Shown here: positions 31,987 through 39,883 of the stretch, in pieces | Layout of the letters: each line of letters begins with the position of its first letter | Position numbering within the stretch: the stretch's first letter is position 1 | Notes under the pieces: generated by a model | What the model saw: the letters and a program-made list of their open reading frames with translations, nothing else | Database searches by the model: none | What the model was told of the DNA's origin: nothing | DNA from: Methanolinea sp. | GTDB lineage: Archaea > Halobacteriota > Methanomicrobia > Methanomicrobiales > Methanospirillaceae | DNA: 64,000 bases | Direction: 5' to 3' | Assembly: GCA_030055515.1 (NCBI GenBank) | Contig: JASFYI010000001.1 | Span: 1 to 64,000, forward strand | Position numbers and translations under genes: made by a program

Positions 31987-33090
31987 ATGAATAAGGAGGA
32001 CTTCGAGGCCATCCTCAAGGGGACGAGGGACATCACCGCGTACATGCAGGTGAACCCGGCCGAGGGCACGACCACCTGTTTTGGCGTCAGGACCGCGAGC
32101 AACCCGGACTACCTCGTGAAGGCATTGTACGAGATGTACGAGGCCAACCTCGACAGGAAGCTCGCGAACAAGGCGATGCGGAAACTCTTCCGTTCGGTGG
32201 GCCACGGGTCTGTCGGGCTGGACAGGCTGCTGCGCAAGCTCGGTCTCGCCCTGAAACCCGAGGAATTCCTGATGCTCGTCTTCAAGCTGCAGCACCAGCA
32301 GGGGTGGGGCGCCCCCATGGAACTCGTGGAGGCGTCCGAGAAGCGTATCGTGGTCCGGTGCAAGCAGACGTTCGAGTCAGTCGTCCTCAGGGACTGGAAG
32401 ATGCCGGTGTGCGGGATCCACCAGGGGTGGATAGAGGGGATACTCAGCGCGGTCACGGGGAAGAACTGGTACTGCCTCGAGAAGAGCTGCCACGCGCAGG
32501 GTGACCCTTACTGCGAGTTCGTGGCAGACCAGGTCGAGCCGAGCTGGAAGTACAAGGCAGAGGCTGTCGTGAGGGGGGAGTCGGCCATCACCGAGTTCAT
32601 CGAGCACAAGCCGCTCCAGGGCAAGATCCACCTGATCGACGAGCCAGTCGTGATGATGCCCCGCTTCATCTTCACGTCGATGATGAATTCCCTCATCAAG
32701 ACGATGGGAGAGGCTCCCGCGGGGGGCGTCAACTACAGGGCATACATGGAGATGGGAAAGGAGAACGTCGCGCACTACAAGAAGATGGGGATCACGAACC
32801 CTAACACCCTCGCGGACATGGCTTTCACGTTCTACTCGCAGATGGGGTGGTTCAGGATCATCAGCATGGAGTGGAACGAGGAAGCGAAGACCAAGACCAT
32901 CACCCTCGAGCACACCGTCGAGTCGGAATCCTTCGGGCAGGTGGGCAAGAACGTCTGTTTCTGCACCGCGGGGCTCCTCGCGGGGATCGTGGAGGGGGCA
33001 TTCGGGGTCAAGGTCCAGGCAAGAGAGGTGATGTGCCGGTCGCGCGGCGACCCGCACTGCGTCTTCCAGGTAAAGGACCGGCAGCAGTGA
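31987..33090 (+). CDS. V4R-domain protein, two V4R-like repeats
   Basis: A 367-residue protein. Two regions end in the V4R (4-vinyl reductase-like) cysteine pattern: GKNWYCLEKSCHAQGDPYCEF around 170-190 and VMCRSRGDPHCVFQV near the C-terminus. V4R domains are small-molecule or metal-binding sensors, found also in transcriptional regulators and tetrapyrrole enzymes. No DNA-binding or catalytic domain is visible. The ATG at 31987 is chosen as the natural N-terminus; TTG at 31951 is possible. An oligo-T/A box (31927-31935) provides a TATA element; oligo-T follows the stop. Confidence 0.8.
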   Translation: MNKEDFEAILKGTRDITAYMQVNPAEGTTTCFGVRTASNPDYLVKALYEMYEANLDRKLANKAMRKLFRSVGHGSVGLDRLLRKLGLALKPEEFLMLVFKLQHQQGWGAPMELVEASEKRIVVRCKQTFESVVLRDWKMPVCGIHQGWIEGILSAVTGKNWYCLEKSCHAQGDPYCEFVADQVEPSWKYKAEAVVRGESAITEFIEHKPLQGKIHLIDEPVVMMPRFIFTSMMNSLIKTMGEAPAGGVNYRAYMEMGKENVAHYKKMGITNPNTLADMAFTFYSQMGWFRIISMEWNEEAKTKTITLEHTVESESFGQVGKNVCFCTAGLLAGIVEGAFGVKVQAREVMCRSRGDPHCVFQVKDRQQ

Positions 33091-33103
33091 GAGAACAGTT
33101 GAA

Positions 33104-33110
33104 TTTTTTT
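33104..33110 (+). terminator. Oligo-T terminator after the V4R gene
   Basis: A T7 run lies 13 bases after the V4R stop and eight bases before the end of the convergent minus-strand gene. It fits an archaeal U-run terminator. Confidence 0.55.
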
Positions 33111-33118
33111 CCTGCCCT

Positions 33119-33319
33119 TCAGATTTTTATCTTCTTTATCATCTGTTCGACCGTGTTGATGAGCGTGTCCAGTTCGGAGTCCGAGATCCGGAGCCGCGAC
33201 TGGAGGACCTCAAGGTCCCGCGTGAGCTGCCGGATGCGCACGTACATGAAAAAGACGAGGACGAGGAGCACGACGATGACGATGCTCGCGGAGAGGAGCA
33301 GGACCTGTTCGATCGTCAT
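33119..33319 (-). CDS. Small membrane protein, one helix plus coiled coil
   Basis: A 66-residue protein: one predicted membrane helix (residues 5-27, VLLLSASIVIVVLLVLVFF) followed by a short coiled coil (residues 30-63). Its ATG overlaps the stop of the MinD gene by four bases (ATGA), so the two are translated together. It could tether MinD or another cluster component to the membrane; this is inference. No family is recognised. Confidence 0.7.
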   Translation of the reverse strand: MTIEQVLLLSASIVIVVLLVLVFFMYVRIRQLTRDLEVLQSRLRISDSELDTLINTVEQMIKKIKI

Positions 33320-34101
33320 TTCTTCCCCCTGAACAGCACCTTCGAGAACCGGTCGATGAAGCTCTCCCGGCCGATCCCCTCCCTCTGTTCCGTCGGGATG
33401 CCCGCGAGTTCCGCCGCGATGTTCCTGAACGCGACCGACGCGGGCGACGCGGGGAACTTGATCACCACGGGAGTCTTGTAGGACGTTGCCTTCCTGATGT
33501 TGGGGTCCTCGGGAACCGTCCCGATCACCCTGACGCCGAGGACCTTCTCCATCTTCTGGGTCATCACCTCGGACCTCTCGATCCCCGCCCGGTTGACGAT
33601 GACGCCAAAGACGTGCCCCCCGATGACCTCCGTGAGGATCTTGGTCTTGAGGGCGTCCACGATGGAGGAGAGCTCGGGATTCACGACGAGGATGACGTCG
33701 TCGGCGACCGCGAGGGGGATGATGCCGTCCCGGCTGATCCCGGCCGGGGCATCGATCAGGAGGAAGTCGCAGACCTCGACGAGATCCTTGAGCGCGTCCT
33801 TGAGGAGCTCGGGGTTTGCCTGCTGGAACCCCTGCAGCGAAATCCCGCTCGGGACGACCTTCACGCCGGCAGGGCCTTCGTATATCGCGTCATGGATGTG
33901 GGCTTTGCCCGCGAGGACCTCGTGGAGCGTCACGGGGACATCCTCGAGCCCGAGGGCGAGGCCGAGGTTCGCCATCCCGATATCGGCGTCCATGATGATC
34001 GTGTTCTTCCCGAACTCGGCAAGGCACGTCCCGATGTTCACGGTAGCAGTTGTCTTCCCGGTCCCCCCCTTTCCGGACGCAAAAGTGATGACCCGGACCA
34101 T
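33316..34101 (-). CDS. minD: MinD/ParA-family ATPase
   Basis: A 261-residue deviant Walker ATPase with ASGKGGTGKTT at residues 8-18 (two-lysine Walker A), DADIGMANLGLALGL (switch I) and LLIDAPAGI (Walker B). It ends with a short basic amphipathic segment (IDRFSKVLFRGKK) that could bind membrane. MinD relatives in archaea position motility or chemosensory structures at cell poles. An SD site (ggaggggtga) is immediately upstream and a strong TATA box lies further up. Its position beside the secretion ATPase/TadC cluster suggests spatial control of that machine (inference). Confidence 0.9.
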   Translation of the reverse strand: MVRVITFASGKGGTGKTTATVNIGTCLAEFGKNTIIMDADIGMANLGLALGLEDVPVTLHEVLAGKAHIHDAIYEGPAGVKVVPSGISLQGFQQANPELLKDALKDLVEVCDFLLIDAPAGISRDGIIPLAVADDVILVVNPELSSIVDALKTKILTEVIGGHVFGVIVNRAGIERSEVMTQKMEKVLGVRVIGTVPEDPNIRKATSYKTPVVIKFPASPASVAFRNIAAELAGIPTEQREGIGRESFIDRFSKVLFRGKK

Positions 34102-34133
34102 TCACCCCTCCGTGGGGAAGATCTTCCCGCTCT

Positions 34134-34145
34134 TTATATAAAAGA
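34134..34145 (-). promoter_or_regulatory. TATA box for minD
   Basis: The minus-strand sequence ttttatataaag is centred about 38 bases before the minD ATG, giving a leader of about 13 bases that contains the SD site. It lies in the 67-base gap after the roadblock membrane gene, so minD has its own promoter. Confidence 0.65.
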
Positions 34146-34168
34146 CTGGTGAAAAACCCATGGATGCC

Positions 34169-34768
34169 CTACACCCATCTCCCGAGGAGGGCGCCGATAT
34201 CTTCCTGAAGGGAAGAGAGGGTCCCTTCGGGGACGGACCCCACGCCCTCCACGATGCCGAGGAGTTCGTTCTCGCGGTAGCGCACGGGGAAGGAAAAGAC
34301 GTCCCCCTCTACGGGCAGTGTCCCCGTGAGCCTCGCGTAACTCACGCGTGCGGCAAGCTCGTCTGCAGGTGCTTTTCTGCTCGATGCGACCACGAGGCCG
34401 TCGGGCGTGGAGAGCGTGAGGGACCGGAACCCGTAGATCTCCGCGATACGGCTTATCCCCGACTCGATGTCGGGTGCATCGCGGTCCGGGTCGAATTTTT
34501 CCCGGGCACGGGATTCTGCAGGGGCGACGGGCGGTTTTCCACGCACCGCGGACTCGGGGACCGGTGCTGCGACACCCGCCTCTCCGGCACGTTCAGCGCG
34601 CCTCGTGGCCGAGACGGGCCGCAACCCTTCCACGAGCGCGATCAGGGTATCCATCTTGTACGCGAGGCGGACGGTGTATATCACGCTCACGAGCGAGAGG
34701 AAGAGGATGATCCCCGTCAGGACGAGAGCGACGAGGAGGAGGAAGAGGTCAAAGGAGACGGGGTCCAT
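34169..34768 (-). CDS. Membrane-anchored roadblock/LC7-like protein
   Basis: A 199-residue protein: an N-terminal membrane helix (residues about 7-32), a linker rich in Ala, Pro and Arg (about 45-100), then a roadblock/LC7-like domain of about 95 residues (ISRIAEIYGFRSLTLSTPDGLVVAS, FSFPVRYRENELLGIVEG). Roadblock domains regulate small GTPases and motor complexes. The ATG follows ggggag and lies six bases after the upstream DUF2226-like gene, so they are one operon. Confidence 0.75.
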   Translation of the reverse strand: MDPVSFDLFLLLVALVLTGIILFLSLVSVIYTVRLAYKMDTLIALVEGLRPVSATRRAERAGEAGVAAPVPESAVRGKPPVAPAESRAREKFDPDRDAPDIESGISRIAEIYGFRSLTLSTPDGLVVASSRKAPADELAARVSYARLTGTLPVEGDVFSFPVRYRENELLGIVEGVGSVPEGTLSSLQEDIGALLGRWV

Positions 34769-34774
34769 GCTCCC

Positions 34775-35452
34775 CTACCCCTCTCCCCTCTCCTCGTTGT
34801 CGGCGACGAGGTAGCCGAGCTGGAGGCGTTCGACCATCAGCCTGCAGTTCTCCCTGATCTTCCTCGTCATCGTCTCGAGGTCCATCGAGTCGAGGGCATC
34901 GAGGTCGTCGGGCCTCAGAGTGAACCCTTCGCGTGCGACCACGTCCCACTCTCCCACATCAGCCGGAGGCTCTCCACCGGTATCACCTTGCGTCTCCCCG
35001 CCACCTGGTGGAGAAACAGCTTCCGGTCCCTGCCGTCCCTGCGGGGTCTCCTCCCGGGATACTGCCTCTGCCCGGCCCTCCTTTCCCTCTCCCCCTGCCC
35101 CGCTCCCAACCGGGGGTGAACTCTTCTCCCCGAGGGGAATCTCCGGGTGACGGACGACGCAATCCCCGTTGAATTCGCGTGCGAGTGCGAGCTGCGCGGG
35201 GGTGAGTTCAGAGATCGCGACGTCGGCGGTCTGTTCGAGGAGTCCTGAGATGAGCCTCATCGCGTTGTCGCCGTGGACGGTGTCGACGCTGGCGAGGACG
35301 ATCCTCCCCGCTTCCATCACGATCTCGATGCACCTTTCCTCGCTGGAGAACGTGCATATTCCCGAGAACCGGTCGGCACCCATACGGGCGAGAATGTCAC
35401 CGATCCTGACCCCCCTCTCCAGCGACCGGAATCTCCCCCTCGGTAGTTGCAT
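34775..35452 (-). CDS. DUF2226-like domain protein
   Basis: A 225-residue protein. Residues 1-100 form a domain with the pattern MQLPRGRF ... DRFSGI ... EAGRIVLAS ... ELTPAQLALA, which resembles archaeal DUF2226. A low-complexity Gly/Pro/Glu linker (about 115-165) follows, then a helical C-terminal tail (DDLDALDSMDLETMTRKI). The same N-terminal domain occurs in the divergent gene at 35963. The ATG at 35452 is chosen because the domain begins there; a GTG at 35473 is possible. It starts the minus-strand operon 34775-34169. Confidence 0.7.
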   Translation of the reverse strand: MQLPRGRFRSLERGVRIGDILARMGADRFSGICTFSSEERCIEIVMEAGRIVLASVDTVHGDNAMRLISGLLEQTADVAISELTPAQLALAREFNGDCVVRHPEIPLGEKSSPPVGSGAGGEGKEGRAEAVSREETPQGRQGPEAVSPPGGGETQGDTGGEPPADVGEWDVVAREGFTLRPDDLDALDSMDLETMTRKIRENCRLMVERLQLGYLVADNEERGEG

Positions 35453-35562
35453 CGTAAGGAATTGAGTGCACACGTGGTGATAATGCTATTGGTGAAAGGA
35501 GCGGGAATCCCGTGAAAATCGACATGGAATCGCGCGAGGTACAGAAAAAGATTGCAAAGTTT

Positions 35563-35574
35563 TTTATTATATAT
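35563..35574 (+). promoter_or_regulatory. TATA box for the roadblock/LC7 gene
   Basis: The sequence tttattatatat stands in a markedly AT-rich stretch (35545-35595). Transcription would start near 35595, just before the SD site aggtgg (35597-35602) and the ATG at 35608. This marks the first part of the open frame (from GTG 35512) as promoter rather than coding sequence. Confidence 0.6.
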
Positions 35575-35607
35575 CGGGAGAGATACTTTGAGTCAAAGGT
35601 GGCAATG

Positions 35608-35955
35608 ATGCTGAAACAAATTTTAAACGAATTTTTGAAGATCGACGGGGTGTCTGCGGCGGTCGTGGTGGGTCGGGACGGGTTCGTGATAGAGAGTGCG
35701 ACGACGGGGAAGATGGACATCGACGCACTGGGGGCGATGGCGTCGACGGGGCTAGGGACGTCTGAAGCGATGGGAAAGGAGCTTGGGAAGGGGGAACTCC
35801 GGCAGATGATTGTCGAGCTCGAACAGGGCCCGATCCTCATGTCCCTCCTCTCCCCCGAGGAGATGATCGCGATCGTCGCATCCAACGAGGCGAACGTGGG
35901 GAGGATCCGGTACGAACTGAAGAAGAACAAGGAACGGCTCGTGGCCGCACTCTGA
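35608..35955 (+). CDS. Roadblock/LC7 domain protein
   Basis: A 115-residue single-domain roadblock/LC7 protein (LKQILNEFLKIDGVSAAVVV, GRDGFVIESA, GAMASTGLGTSEAMGKELGKG), the usual size of archaeal members. Such proteins are dimeric and act as regulators or activators of small GTPases such as MglA. The frame is open upstream to a GTG at 35512, but the SD site aggtgg and the TATA box support ATG 35608 (or 35605). It heads the plus-strand set that leads to the secretion ATPase. Confidence 0.85.
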   Translation: MLKQILNEFLKIDGVSAAVVVGRDGFVIESATTGKMDIDALGAMASTGLGTSEAMGKELGKGELRQMIVELEQGPILMSLLSPEEMIAIVASNEANVGRIRYELKKNKERLVAAL

Positions 35956-35962
35956 AAATGCC

Positions 35963-36676
35963 ATGAAATTTCCAAGGGGCACGTACATCGGCGTCGCGAG
36001 AGACCCCCTCACCGATGCCGCATCGGGCGGGACGAAACCTTTCTCCGGGAGGGTGGAGGTCCTCACCGCGACGGGGGCCGGGCTCTTCCTCGTGAGGGAA
36101 GGCGAGGTCATCGCGGCGTGTTACCGGGAGAAGGGCAGGGAGCTTCACGGCAAGGAAGCCCTCGCCTACGTCATGGGGGGCAGGGGGGGAGATGCCCTCG
36201 AGGCGCGGTTCATCCAGTACAGGTACGGCCCGGAGGAGTTGGCCCTCGCCCTCGAGCTCTGCTCGGAAAGGGGGCTTTCCGTCGGCGCAAAGGGTGCACC
36301 GGCCCCTTCCCCGGGGACGAGGCTCGACGAGAAGGCCCTCCAGCGGCTCGCCGGGCTCCGGGGGGTCCGGGCAGTCATCGCGTTCTTCGAGGGGTTCCCC
36401 GTCCAGACGGCGGGGACCGGGGACTTCGAGAAGATCGCGGCGCTGGGAGAGGATTTCATGAGGAGCGCGGCGAAGGTCGCGGGGGAGATCGAGCTCTTTG
36501 GGCTGGAACAGGTGACCGTCGAGGGGCCGGGGGGTGTGTGCCTCTTTGCCCGCGACGGTGACCTCTCCTTCTGCGTCCTCGCCGACAGGACCGCGCACCT
36601 CGGGATGATAAGGCTCGCGCTCGGCACCGTCCGCAAAGAAATGTTTCATGGTGTGGGGGGAGATACTATCACCTGA
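35963..36676 (+). CDS. DUF2226-like domain fused to roadblock/LC7 domain
   Basis: A 237-residue protein. Residues 1-110 repeat the domain of the divergent gene at 34775-35452 (MKFPRGTY ... PFSGRV ... REGEVIAAC ... GPEELALA). Residues about 125-232 form a roadblock/LC7 domain (LAGLRGVRAVIAFFEGFPVQTAG, CVLADRTAHLGMIRLAL). It begins eight bases after the preceding roadblock gene with no SD site, suggesting translational coupling. The fusion links the two domain types directly. Confidence 0.78.
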   Translation: MKFPRGTYIGVARDPLTDAASGGTKPFSGRVEVLTATGAGLFLVREGEVIAACYREKGRELHGKEALAYVMGGRGGDALEARFIQYRYGPEELALALELCSERGLSVGAKGAPAPSPGTRLDEKALQRLAGLRGVRAVIAFFEGFPVQTAGTGDFEKIAALGEDFMRSAAKVAGEIELFGLEQVTVEGPGGVCLFARDGDLSFCVLADRTAHLGMIRLALGTVRKEMFHGVGGDTIT

Positions 36677-36718
36677 TTAGGTATTGTATCGTCGGGCGAG
36701 GTGAAGCGGGTCCAAGAG

Positions 36719-38959
36719 ATGACATCTGACTCAAAAAAGAAAGGACTGTTCGACTCCCTTTTCGGGAAAAAGGAGGGGAAAAGGGAAGGAGAAGCGGGGA
36801 AGGCAGGCGGAGCCACCGATGTGAATCTCCCCTCGAAGGGTGAGAGGCCTGACCTCCAGGGCCTTATGGAGAGGATCGGGCTTGCGCAACGGGGAGACGG
36901 CGGCCCCGCGGAAAAGCCAGCCGGAACGACCGCACCCCCGGAAACCCCGCTGGCCGGCAGGGAGACTCCCGGCCAGTTCCCGCAGGCGGCGGAGGCACCT
37001 CCTCCCGCGGAAAAAGGGAGGGAGGTAGAGAGGGAAGGCCGTCCGGTCCGCCCCCCCACCTTCGCGCCTGCGAAAAAGAGCACTGAACCCAGCGGGAAAG
37101 AACCGCGGAAGGAGCAGGGCAAGGGGACCGAGAAGGAGCCAGTTATCTCCGTCGAGGACATCGACGACCTCTCGGGGCTCATCCTCCCGAAGGGCGCGAC
37201 CTTCACGATCGACGAGATACGGCTCCCCCCGAAGAGCGACATTTTCAAGTTCAAGGGTACCGGCGACCTCGCCGGGGCAAAGGACCTCGGGAAGGCCGAC
37301 CTGCTCGACACGGGTATCAAGAAGGTCACGGAGGCCGCGTCCGAGGTACAGAGAGAGCAGGGAGTGGGGAGCATCCTCGCGAAGCTCAACCCGCTGAACG
37401 TGATCCACAGGCCCCCCGTGGAGTACAACCCGCGGACGCACGGCCCGCTCGTCGACCTCACGTTCCGCCCGCGCCCCGGGGTGGAGCTGATCGAGGTGTA
37501 CCCGGTGAACGAGCCCTACGCGTACGTCCGGATCACCTACGACAACGCGACCCACGAGTACTTCTACGAGGTCCTCGAACCCAAGCTCACGCCGGCCGAG
37601 AACGCGCTCTTCCTCGACATCAAGGAGCGGATCTTCGAGAGGCTCGATATTAACACGCAGAACGTCGCCGACGAGATCGCGAAGAAGACCCTCCGCGACG
37701 TGACCGACGAGATCATCCGGGATTACGGGATCACGCTCAGCCCCGTCCAGAGGGAGAAGATCCTCTACGCGATGTACAAGGAGTTCCTCGGCAACGGGAT
37801 GATCGATGCCGTGATGCACGACAGGTACATCGAGGACATCTCCTGCGACGGCGTGAACACGAACCTCTTCGTCTTCCACAACCGGTACGAGTCCATGCGG
37901 ACGAACCTCGTGTACAGGAGCGCCGAGGAACTCGACTCCTTCGTGATCAAGCTCGCCCAGCGCGCGGGGAAGTACATCTCGATCTCCGAACCCATGCTCG
38001 ATGCAACCATGAGCGACGGGTCGCGCATCCAGATGACGCTCGGGTCCGAGGTGACCGCGCACGGGTCGACCTACACCATCAGGAAGTTCAAGGACGAGCC
38101 GATCACGCCGACCGACCTCATCGAGTGGCGCACGTTCTCACCCCTCTCCATCGCGTTCTTCTGGCTCGCCGTCGAGAGCGGGAAGTCCTGCATATTCGCG
38201 GGCGGCACCGCGTCGGGAAAGACGACCTCGCTCAACGCGATCTCGCTCTTCATCCCGCCGCTCGCGAAGATCGTCACCCTCGAGGACACCCGGGAGCTCA
38301 AGCTCCCCCACCCGAACTGGATCCCGAGCATCACGCGGACGTCCTTTGACGCCTCGGGGAAGGGCGAGATCGACATGTACGAGCTCCTCCGCGCCGCGCT
38401 GCGGCAGAGGCCCGAGTACATCCTCGTCGGCGAGGTGAGGGGGAAGGAGGCGCTCACCCTCTTCCAGGCAATGAGCACGGGGCACGTCACGTACTCGACG
38501 ATGCACGCGGACTCGGTGGCGAGCATCGTCCACAGGCTGGAGAACCCGCCCCTGAACGTCCCGAGGAACATGCTCTCGGCCCTCGACCTCATCTCGGTCC
38601 AGGTGCAGGCCCGGGTAGGGGGCCAGAGGATCCGGCGGAACAAGCAGATCATCGAGATCCTCGACATCGACCCGAGGACGAACGAGCTGATCACGAACGA
38701 GGTATTCCGGTGGCACCCCGCGACGGACGAGATCACGTACTCGGGCAAGTCCTACGTCCTCGAGGAGATCATGGAGTCGAGGGGGTGGGACGAGGAGAGG
38801 ATGAAGGAAGAGCTCAAGATGAGGCAGGAAGTCCTCGAGTGGATGCGCATCAAGAAGATCAGGCACTTCCGTGACGTGAGCAAGATCCTCGTCCAGTACT
38901 TCCGCGACCCGGCGCGGACAATCGAGATGGTCAGGGCCGACCTGTACGGGGAGCCATGA
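36719..38959 (+). CDS. Type II/IV secretion system ATPase (archaeal pilus type)
   Basis: A 746-residue ATPase of the TadA/FlaI/VirB11 family. Residues 1-140 are low-complexity and charged, then come an N-terminal domain and the RecA-like ATPase: Walker A GGTASGKTT near residue 495, Asp box VTLEDTREL, Walker B YILVGEVRG and His box STMHADS. It would power assembly of a pilus-like or secretion fibre. ATG 36719 is chosen for its natural N-terminus; GTG 36701 is possible. Its last four bases overlap the first TadC-like gene. The long N-terminal tail could bind the regulators encoded upstream. Confidence 0.92.
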   Translation: MTSDSKKKGLFDSLFGKKEGKREGEAGKAGGATDVNLPSKGERPDLQGLMERIGLAQRGDGGPAEKPAGTTAPPETPLAGRETPGQFPQAAEAPPPAEKGREVEREGRPVRPPTFAPAKKSTEPSGKEPRKEQGKGTEKEPVISVEDIDDLSGLILPKGATFTIDEIRLPPKSDIFKFKGTGDLAGAKDLGKADLLDTGIKKVTEAASEVQREQGVGSILAKLNPLNVIHRPPVEYNPRTHGPLVDLTFRPRPGVELIEVYPVNEPYAYVRITYDNATHEYFYEVLEPKLTPAENALFLDIKERIFERLDINTQNVADEIAKKTLRDVTDEIIRDYGITLSPVQREKILYAMYKEFLGNGMIDAVMHDRYIEDISCDGVNTNLFVFHNRYESMRTNLVYRSAEELDSFVIKLAQRAGKYISISEPMLDATMSDGSRIQMTLGSEVTAHGSTYTIRKFKDEPITPTDLIEWRTFSPLSIAFFWLAVESGKSCIFAGGTASGKTTSLNAISLFIPPLAKIVTLEDTRELKLPHPNWIPSITRTSFDASGKGEIDMYELLRAALRQRPEYILVGEVRGKEALTLFQAMSTGHVTYSTMHADSVASIVHRLENPPLNVPRNMLSALDLISVQVQARVGGQRIRRNKQIIEILDIDPRTNELITNEVFRWHPATDEITYSGKSYVLEEIMESRGWDEERMKEELKMRQEVLEWMRIKKIRHFRDVSKILVQYFRDPARTIEMVRADLYGEP

Positions 38960-39879
38960 ACAGCTGGGAACGCCTCGCGTTTCGGTTATTCGGGAAGTTC
39001 GCGGAGGAGAGGAGGGACAAGTACGCGGCACTCCGCAGCGACCTCGTCACCGCGCGGATGAAGGTTCCCTTCGAGGTCTACCTCTCGACCGCGTACCTGA
39101 GCTCGTTTACCGCCGGCGCGGTCGCGTCGGTCGTCCTCGGTCTCGTCACGTACATTTTCAACATCCCCTCCATGATCAAGTACCACGGGGCCGTCCCGGA
39201 GTTCATGCTCTTCATCTCGCAGTACAGCCTGATCATCGGGACGGTCCTCGCGGTCGTCATATCCTTCGTGGTCGTCGGGGGGATCACCTTCCTCGTCTTC
39301 CTCGTGTACCCGAGCATCGTCGCGGGGAACCGCCGCAGGAACATCGACGCGACCCTCCCCTACGCGATCAACTACATCACCGCGATGTCCACGGCCGGCA
39401 TCCCGCCCGCCGAGATCTTCCGGCAGCTCGGGAACAGCCCGATGTACGGCGAGAGCGCGGTCGAGGCACGCTTCATCGCGATGGAGATCGACCTCTTCGG
39501 GAGGGACCTCCTCGACGCGCTCAGGCTGATATCGGCAACGACGCCGAGCCTCCGGATGAAGGAGTTCCTGCAGGGGGCGATGGGGTGCATCTCGGCGGGG
39601 AGCAGCCTGACGGAGTACTTCAGGACGAAGGCCGAGCAGTACTCCCTCGAGAACAGGCAGACGCAGAAGCTCTTCCTCGACACCCTCGGCCTCATCTCGG
39701 AGTCCTACGTCACCGCCATGGTGGCAGGACCCCTCTTCCTCATCATCCTCCAGTCGATCATGTCGATCCTCTCGAAGTCTTCCCAGCCCATCTTCCTCTA
39801 CATCATCATCTACATGATCATCCCCTTCGGGAGCCTCATGTTCGTCATCCTCATCAGCTCCATGACGCCGGAGGGGTGA
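38956..39879 (+). CDS. TadC/FlaJ-type membrane platform protein 1
   Basis: A 307-residue type II secretion F-domain protein with about five to six predicted helices in two clusters (residues about 40-120 and 250-300). The cytoplasmic part between has the family pattern IDATLPYAINYITAMSTAGIPPAEIFRQLG. It forms the inner membrane platform on which the ATPase acts. The ATGA overlap with the ATPase gene shows tight coupling. Confidence 0.9.
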   Translation: MNSWERLAFRLFGKFAEERRDKYAALRSDLVTARMKVPFEVYLSTAYLSSFTAGAVASVVLGLVTYIFNIPSMIKYHGAVPEFMLFISQYSLIIGTVLAVVISFVVVGGITFLVFLVYPSIVAGNRRRNIDATLPYAINYITAMSTAGIPPAEIFRQLGNSPMYGESAVEARFIAMEIDLFGRDLLDALRLISATTPSLRMKEFLQGAMGCISAGSSLTEYFRTKAEQYSLENRQTQKLFLDTLGLISESYVTAMVAGPLFLIILQSIMSILSKSSQPIFLYIIIYMIIPFGSLMFVILISSMTPEG

Positions 39880-39883
39880 AACC

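Noticed and set aside
36701-36718. GTG 36701 as the start of the secretion ATPase
   Set aside because: The gaggtga sequence overlaps this GTG and could not serve as its ribosome site; ATG 36719 gives a natural N-terminus, though the matter is not settled.
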